Source: Rhizophagus irregularis (Eukaryota; Glomeromycota; Glomeromycetes; Glomerales; Glomeraceae). From it: DNA of 64,000 nt. Each line of letters opens with the position of its first letter. Position 1 is the first letter of the stretch. Location: positions 3,286,001-3,350,000 of the forward strand of contig NC_089449.1 in NCBI RefSeq assembly GCF_026210795.1, read 5' to 3'. The notes below the pieces were generated by a model, which worked only from the letters and a program-made list of their open reading frames with translations, did no database searches and was not told the DNA's origin. Shown here one piece after another: positions 32,401 to 46,420 of the stretch. The translations under genes and the position numbers were made by a program.

Positions 32401-35400
32401 ATTTAGTTAATTCGGTAGACGAATCTTCATATGAAGAAGACAAAGTTTCTTCTCTCATTCAAGTCAAACAATTTTTGCTCCCTTTATTAAAATCTGTGGA
32501 AAGATTATCGCTTAAGAAATTTTTGATTGAAATTAGCAATATAACTCAGCAGAATGCAAAGTTAGGAAGCAAAGTAGCACTTTGTAGTAGCAACAACATG
32601 GCATTGCAAAATTTGTATAACAGTATTTCAAATAAAGAAGAAAATACGAGGGAAAAGATTAGAAATGCGGCTAAGAGAGGGACTTACACTTTCGAACGTG
32701 ATATTAAAGGAGATACGTGTAAAGTTACTTTGTCTTATTCTACATTTACTAGGGGAACTACTAAACCTTCTTACTCCTTGACCGATTTACACGATTTGCG
32801 TGAACGTGCGCTCTTGATATCAAAACCTTCAGTGTCTGTTGATATTGCAACTAATCACGCTCCCGGATTAGAAGTTGAACAGAAAGTTTCTAAACCTATT
32901 ATGGACGAATTCGTTATTCAAGTAGATATGTCACAAGAAATTATCAACCTTTCTTCGAAGCTTTTTCAAACAGGTCACTTTTATTATCGTAAATTTAAGC
33001 GAGAAATCAAAGGTACCGAGAATATGCAACATACAGTAATTGAATTAAAAGAGCACTTAAAAGAATGGTAATTATATGTTTTCGTGATGTTTATAATAGC
33101 GACATCTAATTGTTATATGCCTGACTTATAATTATTTTCCTTTTTTTTTAAAAAAAAATAGGGAAGCAATTGTGAATGAAGCCCAAGAGGAATATTATTA
33201 TTTAACATTTTTCCCGGCTCGACATATTTTGTCATTCCTTGATTATTTTAGCGTTGAAAGTAAAACAAATGACAAAGCAAATACTGAAGAATGTAAAAAA
33301 TTGATCCGATTTGTCAATAGTAAAGCTAAATTACCTCCAAAAGACAAAATTACAATTAATTTGGAAGGAAATAAATATGATGATACTTTTGGAAAAATTG
33401 GAACAATCTTACAAGAAATATTTACAACAGTTCCCAAAGAAGAACGTCAAGTCAAGAATATTAAAGAGCGTGTAATTTCAGATGTAGTTTATCCTGGAAA
33501 ATTATTTGTTGCTGCATGTACTGATAAATTCCTTGTTCCAAACATTATAATGTCATTATACGTGAACCATGAATGTCATCCTTTACCATGGCAAATATTA
33601 ATATGTACAGCTTCTACAACTATGGAAGAACTCGCAATTTTCATTAAAAGATGTTTCTTTGCAAATAAAAATGGATACAAAGGAACCTTATTCTGTCTTG
33701 CTAACATGGAGTTATTAGATTTTGAATTACAATATAATTTAGTTAATCTCATTAAGTCTATGTGTGAATATAATGATAAATTTCTACTAGCACTAATTTG
33801 TTATCGTGAACAAGAACTACCTCATCATATTTTAGATCAATTTTCGCAAGACGTTCATGCAACAAATGGATTAAGTGGTGAAGCAATGAAAACCCTTTAT
33901 CGTGAATTATGTCCAAATGTCATGAGCATTTCTTCAGAATTGTCTGGACAGGGTAAAACTGAATATATTAGACAATATAGTTATTCAAAAAATTTAACAC
34001 CAAAAACTTTTCTTATTAGTGATGGAATTGATTTCGGAACGCTTGTTCATAGACTTAAAGAATTTAATTTGCAACCATTTGAAAGTGTGCATTTTAATAT
34101 CATATCAGCTGATCGCCCCGGGGACGTTAATTTGTTATTATTTGAACTTTTAACCTTAGGAGTTGTATTTTGTAATATGGATATCGCATTTCTTCCAAAC
34201 ACTCATATATTTATTGAGGTAGCTTCTACAATAAGACAACATTTGCTTGAATCTCTACCCATCGCAGGATATCTTCGTCAAACACATTTATATTGGAATA
34301 TAGAAAATTTAACTGTTTCACAAGAAATTAATAGTCCAATTCAAGTTGTTTGTCATTATTTGAAAGCACTTAGTAAAAAAGTTGCAATAAATGATCAGGA
34401 TATTCATTTCAGAAGTGTAGAGGGAGCTCTAGATTTACAACCATTACCCGCTAATAAATGCAGAAAGTTAATTAAAGATTATCTGTTTGTAAAGAATAAT
34501 AAGGATATAAAAGACGAAAGAGAAATTTCATCATTTAGATTTGTCGAAATATTTGTTAACGTATTTGCCGATCAGTTAGTTAGACTATCATTAAGTTCTT
34601 ATTTCAAAGTTGAAAATTTAAAACTTATGGTGGATAAAAAAAATTTACATAGTACACTCGTTCAAACATTATTAAGTGTATCAAAAGATTTTGCCACAAA
34701 ATCTATTGCAACTAAAGCAGCGCAAAAAGAAAATATTTCAACTCCTGATGATGAAAATGCTGCTCTCGGTACAATAGTACAGTGGGATGATTCAAATCAT
34801 TTGTTGGTATTTTTCTTATCTAAAACACCAGATTCGATCTGTGCATTATACAGAGACAAGAAAAATGTTCCACAAAATGTGAAAACTTTATTACAAAATA
34901 AATATATTGGAGATAAGAATTGGGATTTAGATGACTATCGTAATATGGATTCTAAAGATTTATTATCCACTTTGGAAAATTTAGCAAGAAAAACTACACA
35001 TAAAATTGATTACCCTCAATATGCTCTTTCTGCCGATAATTTAATTAAAATGGCTCTTATTCTCTTAAGAGTTCGTGCTAATATTCCTGTAATTGTATGC
35101 GGTGAAGCTGGATGTGGAAAAACAAGTTTAATAGGATTTTTATCCAAAGTTGTTGAAGTAAAATTTCGTGCATTGAATCTTCATGCCGGTATTACAGAAG
35201 AAATTATTTTACTTTTTATGAAAGAATCTCTAAAAGAAGCTGATAAAGGAGAAATTTGGTTATTCTTTGATGAAATTAACACATGTAATCATATTGGATT
35301 ACTAGCTGATTTGATCGCTCATAGAATGTTAAATGGAAAACCAATTCATCACAATATTCGACTTTTTGCAGCGTGTAATCCATATCGTATACGTACCAAA

Positions 35401-38400
35401 ACAGCAACAGAAGCAGGATTACTAAAACCTAAAGAATCACGATTTCAAGAAAAAAGTAAACTTGTTTATCAAGTTAATCCATTACCTGATCAAATATTAG
35501 ATTATGTCTGGGATTATGGCATTCTTAAACCTGCAGAAGAAGCAAAATATATTGAAATTATGGTAAAAGAACTACTTAAAGATCTTGGTCATAAAGTATT
35601 ATCGGAATGTTTATTTTTTTCTCAAGATTTTATAAGAAGAACTGAAGAATCCTATAGCGTTAGTTTACGTGATGTTAAGCGTGCTATTAAGCTTGTTAAA
35701 TTCTTTATTAATAGTTTAAAAGATCGACCTCCGATTAAGAAATATGGAAAAATTATAAAATATCCTTTACCTAGTGACATCACAAATAATGTACGCTCTT
35801 ATATACTTGCATTAGGATTATGTTATCAATCAAGGCTATATGAACAGCGATTAAGAAAAGAATATAGAAGAAGGATGAGCGAAATTTTGAAGAAGCATAA
35901 ATTTAATATTACTGAAGAGAGATTTGACAGATTTATAAGGGAAGAACAGGAAAATTATATTGACAGAATGCAATGTCCACCTAATACGGCAAAGAATGAA
36001 GCTTTACTAGAAAACGTATTAGTTATGATTGTATGCATTTTAACCAAAATACCTTGCTTTATAATTGGAGCAACTGGATCATCAAAATCTTTAGCTGTTA
36101 GACTTATAATTCAAAATCTTCAAGGAGTAGATTCAAATGATGAATATTTTAGAAGCTTACCTCAAGTATATTTAATTCCACATCAAGGTTCATCATCTTC
36201 AACTTCTGAAGGTATTCACAAAGTATTTGAAAAAGCAGCGAATTATCAAAAAACAAGTTCTGACGAATTTCCTATTCTCAGTGTCGTATTACTTGATGGG
36301 GGTATGTATGAAAGATTTTTTAAACCTTAACTATTAAAAATTTCAAAATATTAACTTATTTGTTAATATTGTTTTTTTAGTGGGATTGGCTGAAATCAGT
36401 CCGTTTAACCCATTAAAAGTATTACATTCACTACTTGAACCGAGTTATCCTAATACTGAACCAGCGGTTTCTTGTGTAGCTATTTCGAATTGGAGATTAG
36501 ATAATAGTAAAAGTAGTAAAGCATTATTAGTTCAAAGACCCAAATTTGAATTAAATGATTTAACAGAAACAGCGTCACGATTACTTATAAAAAATGAGAA
36601 TTCACCAATAAAAAAGGCATCATTGCAATTATTAGCACAATCATATTTAATTTACGAACAAAGAGGACAAAAATTATCCAATTTTCATGGATTAAGAGAT
36701 TACTATTCTTTAGTAAAAAGTTTATCACAATATAATAGTTTAACACCGGAAAATATACATTTGGCATTAACGAGAAATTTTGGAGGTATAGGCAATATTG
36801 AAGAATTAGTGAAAGATTATTTCGGTTTAGTAATAAAAAATTTTAATTCATCAAAGGAATATGACTATAAACCTATACCAATTTGGGATTTAATTAATGC
36901 GAATCTAGAAGATAAAGATGCGAGACATTTAATGGTTATAGGTAAAAGTGATAGCATTGTTAACTTATTAAATTATCAACTAAGAAAAAAGGGTCTAGAT
37001 CCTGTCGTAATACTTGGATCCCAATTTCCTGAAGATCAAGATGATTATTCTTATAGTGTTTTAAACAGAATTATGATGTGCGTCGAAACCGGTAGACCAT
37101 TAATTTTAACAGATTTAGAAATTATTTATGGTCAGTTTCTTTTTTTATTCATTTTTGTTTTTTTTATAAAAAAAAAAATATTTAACTTTCCTCTCCTTTC
37201 AAATAAATAGGAAATTTATACGATTTATGGAACCAAAATTATATCGTTGTTGGTAGCGAAGAAGATCCAAAATTTTATGCCAGAGTAGCACTTGGAGCAT
37301 ATTCAAATCCATTGTTATATGTAGCCCCAACATTTAAGTGTATATTAGTGATGGATGAAAGTAAATTAGAAAAAGCCGATCCACCATTACTCAATAGATT
37401 TGAAAAACAGAGAATAACCATGAATGATGCGTTAATGCCGCAAGAACAAGATTTGGTGGAAACCCTTAAAGATTGGGCAGAGTTAATTTCTACCGTTAAG
37501 TTAAGAGGATTTAAACAAGAAGATTTATTTATTGGATTCGACAAGAATGAAACTTTACAAAGTTTAGTTATCGACGTGAAAAAGAGCTTTCCTGAAGCGG
37601 ATGAGGAGGAGGTATTGATTAAATGTAAGGAAAAATTAATTAATATTGCGTCATCTGATGGTATGATTAGAGCCGAAAAATCAAATTTAAATTTAGAAGA
37701 AGTTAGATATTGGAAAAATGTTTATTTCAACAATCAGCATCATAATAATTTAATCGATCATATTCAATATCGACTTAAAAATTTCGTTCACGAAGAAAAT
37801 ACTCCTATTCAAGAAGAAATCGTTAACGATGAAGGGTTACAAATTATAATCAATACGTTTTCAAATATTAATACAGATGTTAAAACATGTTTACAAAATC
37901 AAATTAGTTGTCAAGTAGATAAATTATCAACATTCAAAACCGAATCACAATTTCAAAATAGAATTAAATATTTCTGGACTGAATCTCAAGATGAAATGTT
38001 AATATTGCAATGTGATGTCACTACGATTAATGCAGGATGTATTAAATTAGCAAAATTTTTGATTGAACAATTTCGTAATGAATACTTCCAGAAAAAGAGA
38101 CGACAATTACAACTATCATCATCGAAACAGAAAGATATGCAGCAGCTTCCTATTAAACATGTGTGTATTATCTTACATATTCATAGAGAATTAGGAAGTT
38201 CTTCAGCGTCATTTGATTTCATGTGCGGATGGGACAAAATTACAATAGAAACCTTATTACCGCAAGAAAGGAATTTATCAACACTTTTGAATGAAAGTTT
38301 ATCAGATTTAATATTAAGCAGCACATATCCATTTGAAGTAATCCTAAAACAAGAATTATTATGGTGTTTATTATGTATAAAATATCCTTCCAACATCAAA

Positions 38401-41400
38401 TCAGTAGAACATATTAAGATGCTTAATGAAAAAATTTGTGAAAATCCTATATTGGTTAATTTTTTAAAGACCAGAACTTTAGAATGGTTAATAGAAAATC
38501 CTAATGATACGAATTGGCAATATAAAATAGCATCTAATAAGAAATTATTATACGCTTATTCCTCCTTTGTTAACGCACTCTTGGCTCATATTAGGAGTAT
38601 TGTACGTAAACCTATCGCAAAATGGTTATATGCTCTCGAGAAATATGCGGTAATTCATACTATAATTTTCTTGCATAATAAAAACCTCACTACAAAAGGT
38701 CTCGCAGAATTCATGATGGAAGGTATGGAAGATTATGATGAAATCATAATTGACGATGATGCCTATTTATTAGAATTTTGGAATAAAATAGTTGACGATA
38801 AAAATATAATTTCAATAGAGGAATTAATAGGCGATCCATCACCAGATAGTTATAAAATGCCACATGGAATATATGAATTAGAATTTCCATTTTCATATTA
38901 TATAATGAAAAAAATCAATGATTCAAGAAGAGTATATGAAGAAGAATTATCATTATTATTTAATGATGCAGATAATGTTGATAAAAAAACGGGAAAATTA
39001 TATTCTTACAAAATAGAAGAATACAATAAGAAATTTATTAAAAACATTGGAGAAATTCCTATAATTAAAAATTCTCCTATCGTTAATTATCCTGAAAAGT
39101 ATTTCAAAGATTTTATTAACATTATATTATCTAATGAAGCTAGTAGTAGTAGTGAAGTAAAAGAAAAGGATAGTAAATCTAATGAGGAATTATTGAAACT
39201 TATTTTTAAAAGAAGATTAAGTGCTTCCGATAATGATATTTTAAATCCTGTTAGATTACATTTATGCTGGTGGGAAAATTCATCATCTATTCTCGCCGAA
39301 CTTACTTTAGCCCAAATTAGTCCTCACGTTATTAAACAATTTGATACTGAGACTGATGAAAATAAATTATTGGAAATAGAATTTGAAAAATACCTCGTTG
39401 AACAAGTAATCAGAGATCTTTTAAATAGAATCAATTATCTGAAAGAAGAAGAAAAGAAAAGATGTGGAGATAGGTTAATAATTGAAAGATGGCAATATGA
39501 AGTGACAAAAGTAATATCACTATGTGAAAAGATCAATGCCACTTCTGAATTATATTCATTACGCTTACTTAGAATTTGTAATGATTTATTGATTGCAAAA
39601 TCGATCCCATTAGATGATATGAAACAAATTATTAGATACGCTCAACAAAATATGATTTCTTCTGATGAAGTTATTTCAAAAGAGTTTATTGACGTTGTTA
39701 TGACTATATTAATTAAACTTGAGCCTAATGAAAAGAATTTAATTCCGAGACGTCTATTTATTTTAAGATGTCTTGATATACTTGCTTTAACATCACCAGT
39801 TAGACAATTTCTTTATCAAGGATTATTTACTCTTCAGCCATTTCCACTTATGGGAGCAATTATAATACGCATCTTTAAGACTGAAGAAAAAGAACATCCA
39901 AATTTTATATTACAACTTATTCGACAACCAAATCAAATCTTGGGATATTCGGAAAGACTTAATATCATCAACAGATGCTTTGATATTAATAAATTAAATA
40001 CAATGATGACTACGTTAACATGTGATACTTTTCAACAAGAATTCTTTTCAAAATTGGATTTAACTACTTTAGTTAATTGTTTTAATTCAGCAATCGGCGC
40101 ATTATACAACAACAATATCCAACCATTACAACGTATCGCTTCAATTGCATTACTTAAAGAGTTCGCCAAAAAATTCTGGGATCTTTTAATTGAGAATAAA
40201 AAAGATTATATTAAACCCCTTACATACAAATTATGTGATGTAATAGATTTCGATGGTGCATCATTAGTAGAACAATTGAATACAACAATGAAATTAGTCC
40301 ATCCATTAATTAATGCATTTAAATTATATCTTTTAAGAGAATTACGTATTAACAAAGAATTTTCCACTGATGATATTAAGAAATTCTGTGAAGCTCAATC
40401 AAATATAAATTGGTTTAGTAATCTTGACTTGGACGATAAAGAAGAATGTAGATTACCATTTAACCCTTATTGGGCTATTTCAGATTATGGTAAATTAGAA
40501 ATTGCGTATACATTACTTTACAATAGTAATAATAAGACACAATTTGATGAAATTTTCAAACAATATAATAATCAAGCACCCAATTTATTAAATAAAATGA
40601 GATTATTTGGTATTGTAGTATCTAAATTACATGTAATTAGAGCTTCAAGGGAATGGAGATATAATGAAAATCAAATTTCCGTATATTTTATAGAAAAAAT
40701 TAATTTGTTGACCGCAATCCCAGAAAATTTCAGAGCAAATTTACTTAAGATCATGACAAATACACAATCATTATTAAGAGTTAATAATGGGATAACAAAT
40801 AGTGAATTATTAATGAAATCAGTTATTGCTCATGTAATTGGATTACATATATTACTTGATTCAAATACCACACCATTATCAATGTATATGCATAATATAG
40901 AAAATGCTCAAAATACTTTTGTATTAACGTGTCAGTCAGATATTGAAAGTTTAGTCTTTAATGCTATTGCGGCAAGAGATAACGTATCAAGATATTCTTG
41001 TAAATGTGGTTATAAATATTTAATTGGCGAATGTGGTAAAGCAATGGCTACAAGTAAATGTCCCGAATGTAAAAGAGTAATTGGAGGAAGTAATTTTGTT
41101 TCAGCTACTGGTAATACAAGAATTGACACAGCAAATCGAAACGCATTTGAACCAAATGATCAGAAAGGTTATATTTCTGAACGTATTGACAAGGATATTA
41201 GTTACACTACAAGAAAAATGCCTCCGGTTGCATATAGAATACTTCATTTAATTGTTCATACTATTATTGGTTCTCAAGCTCCTTCTCAAGCTGTTACCGC
41301 ATTAATTCAACAACATAATAAGAATTATACTAATGCAGTAGATTATTGTATGGAACATATCAAAAATGATTGGGAAGTTTTAAAGAGAATTCTTAATTGT

Positions 41401-43476
41401 TCTGATGAAAATTTAGCTTTAACATTTCACTCAATTATAATGGCCCTTACTAATAATCCGCCAACTTATAATTCAAAACTTGATACTCCTGATGACAGAG
41501 ATCAATGGGAAACAAATTTTACTCAGATATACGTACTTCCATTTACTCGTAATATAAATGAATCATCTGCTCAATTTCGTGCTCAAATAGAACAAAATAT
41601 GAAAAAAGATGATGTTAAAAAATCTTTATTAGAGGAACAGATCAATCAAACTAATTCAATGGATGAAAAATATTGTAATGAAAATTTACCTTCTTTATGG
41701 AGAATAATTTGTAAAATTGATTTTAATAGTTTTAGAGCTTATTATATTTCTGAACCAAAAAATATTAGAAAATATCCTTTCCTCAACATTTTCTTTAAAT
41801 ATTTCGAAGATTTACCCTTAATTAAATATCTTTACCCTATGGTTAAATTCATTCAAATGTTAAATAATAAATTAGGTTATAAATTATTAAGAGAAGATGC
41901 TAAAAAAACAACCTTTAGAATGTTTATCGAAAGTGAAGGTGATAAAGAGGCTTACGATGCACTTGGTAAATCTTTTAACGAATTTCAAGTAGCTTATAAT
42001 TTTATGATTAACAAAGTTAAAAGATATCAATGTCATGATTTACCTAGAATTAAACCACAAATTACTGACAAATTTAGTATTATATATGGATTAATAGAAG
42101 GGAAAGATGAAGGAATTTATCTTTGTGCTATACTAGAATATTTAATTAATATTCAAAATACTTTCTTGGGAAAAATAATGTCAATACCACCTGAATCCTG
42201 TGATTCTCTTGGATTCTTACAATCTCCTTCTTGGGACGATACCACTTCTACAATTGATGATACTCCTTACTTTATTAGAACTATGAGGGTTGATCATGCA
42301 ATTGAAGATAATTTTATTATTTATGAATGGAATGATGAAATTCTTCAATATTCTCAAAGAAATTTAGGTATAGGAAAAGGCCAAGATATTATTTATGATT
42401 TACAACGTATTGAAAGTGAATTGGCCAATATTTTAGTTCAAAATAAAGTTCATTTTGAAGTTGGTAATGAACAATTAGTATTAGAACCTTTCCCTTATCA
42501 TTTAGAATTATTCTCATCTTCTATGCGTATACTTGGTGATATTAAATCGGTAATTCCTCAAGAGCCAATTCCTTCTGATAAATTATCACTTATAATCGGT
42601 CAAAACGCTATTACCTCTTATATGTCACTTTCAACATTTTCTTCAACCTTAGCTTCAAAGAATAATAATTCTTCTGAATTACTTTCTTTATTAGAAATTT
42701 TACTTTGTTTCATAAAAAGAACATCAGTTGGTAATGGAGAATTAAGTTTAATTGAATTTATAAATCAATGGGTTCAATTATCTTCATTAACAGAAGATTC
42801 AAGATTCGAAACTATTTTATCTTTTAATCTTCAATTAAAACATATTGTATCACTTTATGAAATTATTGAAGAACAAGTAGCCGATATTATGATTCAATTC
42901 GTTGATAAGAAATATAAAAAACCTTTAAATGAAGAAATGGAAGAAGAGATTGATAATGCTATTGATTATGAAAATAGAAATAAAGAAAAAATTCCTGTAG
43001 ATTCATTCATAATTGCCATGAAAAGATTTATTCAAAGAGTATTACAAATTGAAAATTATGAAAATTATAAAGAATATCATAAACTCTATGATTATTTTAC
43101 TGATATGTCTCTTAATCTTTGGAATAATAATGTAATAAAAGAAATTTTAGATGCTAAATTTCCTAATACTCTTTTGGTAACCAATTCTTTTACTGCTTAT
43201 GAATACGTTACGCAGAAAAAAGAGGTATGTATTATATACATGAATTTTTTTTTTCACAATACTATAGTGATTTTAACCCTTTTTTTAAAAAAAAAAATTT
43301 AGACATTCAAATCTAAACAATTATACTCGAGTGAAATGAATACCAATTCAATTTCAATAGATACACAAATGATCGCACCTTCAGATGCTACATTCTTAAG
43401 TCTAACTAGTCCAACTCAACCTACTAGAACGAGAAATAAAGGAAAGAAAGTTATCGGTAAATTTGATGTTATGTAA
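29407..43476 (+). CDS. RNF213/mysterin-like giant AAA+ protein with RZ-type zinc finger
   Basis: Exons 29407-30150, 30183-30614, 30686-31185, 31274-33067, 33162-36301, 36381-37130, 37211-43224 and 43303-43476 give one continuous frame of about 4515 residues (human RNF213 is about 5200). Order: a CBM20-like starch-binding domain (about 55-130, VVGNIEELGNW); a long helical arm; AAA+ modules with P-loops at about 1418 (SGQGKTE), 1803 (CGEAGCGKTS, with Walker B WLFFDEIN at about 1857) and 2125 (GATGSSKS, with LLDGVGLAE across an intron at about 2200); then the E3 shell and an RZ finger at about 3716-3750 (YSCKCGYKYLIGECGKAM then CPECKRVIGG). RNF213 is a cytosolic ATPase and ubiquitin ligase linked to lipid droplets and pathogen coating. 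No RING C3HC4 is visible. The first intron (32 bases) is unusually short and could instead mark a frameshift. The other seven junctions are ordinary. Confidence 0.9.
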
Positions 43477-43590
43477 TTTTTATTATTATAACAGATTTTA
43501 TTTAAATTTTATTTAAATTTTAGTTCTTTTTTTTTTCGTAAATTGTAGTTATTATTATTTTTATATATATAATATAGAAAAAATGTATTT
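43477..43590. other. 3' flank of the RNF213-like gene
   Basis: T-rich sequence directly after the stop. No exact AATAAA signal stands out before the foldback element begins; AATAATAAATTT at about 43644 lies inside that element. Confidence 0.3.
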
Positions 43591-43901
43591 GTAACAGCCT
43601 GTTACATATCTTATTTGTAACATCCTTTTTTTATTTTTTTTTAATAATAAATTTAATATGTGTTTCACAAATAAAATTTTTATATGCAAAATTTAATTTG
43701 GAAAACTTTTACTTAATGTATTTAAGACAGTTTCATAGACAAAATTTTAAGTTATAAGCAGTTTCTTGAAATTTTTTAAAAAATTCTTTTGTCTTAGTTA
43801 CACGACTGATCTTTTGTTTTTGTTTACATTACGCCTGATCTTAAATTTTAATTGGATAAAATTGGGAGTTGTTACAAATAAGACGCGTAACAGGGTGTTA
43901 C
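43591..43901. repeat. Inverted-repeat element (MITE-like), GTAACAGCCTGTTAC ends
   Basis: GTAACAGCCTGTTACATATC then TTATTTGTAACA at the left is the inverted counterpart of TGTTACAAATAAGACGCG then TAACAGGGTGTTAC at the right. The termini themselves (GTAACA..TGTTAC) are short palindromes. Internal sequence is AT-rich; the open frame crossing it is accidental. Confidence 0.75.
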
Positions 43902-44402
43902 AATTAGATTTATCCTATAATATATATATATTTAACAATAAAAATGTTGAAATGAATGTGAATTATAAAGATATTCTTAATAATAAAATTTATTCTAGTG
44001 TAAAAGTTATGGCAATCTTTATTATAATGATTCTAAAATTATATATATTTTTTTTTGATATTTTTATCGCTAAATTCTCTTATATGGTACATTCAACAAT
44101 CTAATCGGATTTTATCCGTTGGGTATAATCCGTCAGATTGAACGGATAAATGATAAAGGATCATCATGCTGTCAATTTTTTTTTTTTTAACGGTCATTTT
44201 ATTACTTTATTAGGAAATTAAGAAAAATTACAAAAAAAGAAAAGATCTACATTATTTAACATTTAGTGAACTATACTATAATATTATTAGGGACTTAAGA
44301 TTTTATGTTTAAAAGAACTATCTACACCCAAATAGGTTCACTAAACTACCCGCATAACTACTACTATTCGTATGGACTTCGGTAATGTTATATAAGAACC
44401 CA

Positions 44403-45714
44403 CCACAACACCTTTTTTTTTTCTTTTTTTTTTAACGTTTAACTTTATTAATAACATGATGATCGTTGAAACAGCGCATCATGTTCTAGACGACGTGCAT
44501 CTGCTAATAAAGTATCTATCTACTAAAAACACAAACAAAATAAAAACATACAACAAGAAACACTAAACTAAACTCAATAAAACAAAAGAACATGTAAAAT
44601 TTAACACTAGCTATTTTTACGCCTGGTTTGACAAATTTTTAACCAAGAGTTTGCGCCAATGTTAAACTTCATCGAACTCCCCACACATAGATACTTTATT
44701 AATAACAACCCTCCTTCCTTACGCATTTCACACTTCTCAAAGGAAAAACAAAATGACAAAAACTACTCTGATTCAAAACCAAACTAAAACGTCTTCCTAA
44801 CACCCTATCTAATCTGACCTACTCTTTCAAAACATACAAGCAGTCACCGCAGAGTTGGCTAGGCCCCGCAATGAAACGTCCATCTTCCCAAAAAGAGCAT
44901 TTTCCCCTGTAGAGTTGGCTAGGCCCCGCAGTGGAGCGTCCTTCTTCCCGAAAAGCGCGTTCTCCATAGTTACCTTTTACCTTTCCATTCTCCATAGTTC
45001 CCTTTTCCATTCACATGACTTGCCTAACGTTAGCTTTTTGTATTTCTTTGAACAAAACAAGTGTTTGTCTACATTTATTTACATTGCTACCATCCAAGTC
45101 AAAACTAGAATAGTCATCTCTTCTCTCACGTGATTACTGCGGATATGGCTGATCTCTTCCTTGGCTAAATTTGTTGCCGCAATTTGTCCCCCAGTAAATC
45201 ACCTCATTTCCTTGCAATCCAATTGGTTCCTCACTGAATCTTCCGTTACTACTTTATATCCATCCACGTGCTAAAATTTTTGCTGCGCCGACGAAAAATT
45301 TTGCGACGAAAAATTCCCAAGAAACCAATATTTCCAAGAGCTATCCAAAAACTTCTTCAATATCCAAAGGCCTACTTCTTTTTATTTTTCCAAGCCTCTA
45401 TTATCGCCCACTGGCAAAAATTTATTTGGAGCAACACCCAGCCCTCCTTGGCATTTTTGGGTCACTACCATTAAGTTGAAAGTGAGAAATAAATTTTTGG
45501 TTGAAAAAATTTGAGTCCTTCTAGCAAACTTCGTCTAAACTCCATATCAAAATGCTCGGAAAAGACTGAATAAACAGTTGGTGATGTTAAAATGCGTAAA
45601 TTAATAAATTTCCATAAGCACTTTTGAACTCTTCCGCCATTTTTTCGTCCTGAAATTTTTGGTCCGAATGATCGGCGGGAAGAGTTCCTCATTTTCTCCC
45701 CCACAACACCTTTT
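44403..45714 (-). mobile_element. Retroposed insertion with 14-bp target duplication and poly(A) tail
   Basis: CCACAACACCTTTT occurs at 44403-44416 and again at 45701-45714. Directly after the left copy is a T-run of about 20 bases broken by one C, which is a poly(A) tail if the insert is read on the minus strand. The insert (about 1.28 kb) is richer in G+C than its surroundings. It contains two copies of a block with GAGTTGGCTAGGCCCCGCA (about 44852 and 44919). On the minus strand an ATG lies at its very 5' end (45704, MGEKMRNSSRRSFGPKISGR); this 77-codon frame is unassigned. A SINE, truncated LINE or retrocopied mRNA are all possible. Confidence 0.6.
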
Positions 45715-46079
45715 ACTGCTACATAACTACAAAAAATAATAAAAAAAATACTAAAACTACGTAATCAATAATATTATAGTAATCTGTGTTACCTAAAATA
45801 AATATGATTTTGAAGACTTTGTAAATTGAAATATCAATAACTGTTCTTTACCAAAATGTTTTTTAACATTATTATCTATTTCCAACCCTCTATCAAATTT
45901 CATTAAGTTTATTACACCTCACTTTCCAAAAAATCATAGATTTATCTAAGATTTCATTCCTTAAATTATATGATAAAATTTCAACCTTTAATTTCGTAGA
46001 TAATAATTGTTTAAAAAAAATTAATTAATAAGCAAGGAAAAAAACCTTTAACCAAATCTATGAAAGTTATATGATCCTC
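45715..46079. other. Spacer, no gene seen
   Basis: AT-rich flank of the retroposed insert. Nothing recognisable. Confidence 0.4.
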
Positions 46080-46420
46080 AGATATTTCAAGCTTCCAAAA
46101 TCCAAATATTGTCAATATTTTTAATATGATCGAGAGTAATATGATTGACAGGATCTAAAATTTTACTAATTTCTTGAAAAAAGCCACGCTTGTATACCAG
46201 AAACTAAATCTTCCATATTACCTCGCCTTTCCTCACAAATCCAAATATGATTGAAATCCTCTTCTTTTTTCTTGCACATAGGACAAAGCCTTTCTTTATA
46301 TAATGAAAATAAAGTTCGTTTAATTTGTTCAATACAAGGAAGTTCTTCAATCATCAGTTGAATTTTATTTGTGTCTTCTAATTTTCGATTCTTTGAAATC
46401 TGTATGTAGTTTTTGTTTTT
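46080..46420 (-). pseudogene. Remnant of a LINE-type ORF2 C terminus
   Basis: The minus strand reads LYKERLCPMCKKKEEDFNHI then WICEERR and continues to SKILDPVNHITLDHI. The C-x2-C-x8-H-x3-C spacing (CPMC...HIWIC) is the zinc-knuckle-like end typical of LINE reverse-transcriptase ORFs, and similar CPxC..ED..H..C tails occur in glomeromycete LINE-like proteins. The reverse transcriptase core is missing. Confidence 0.5.
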
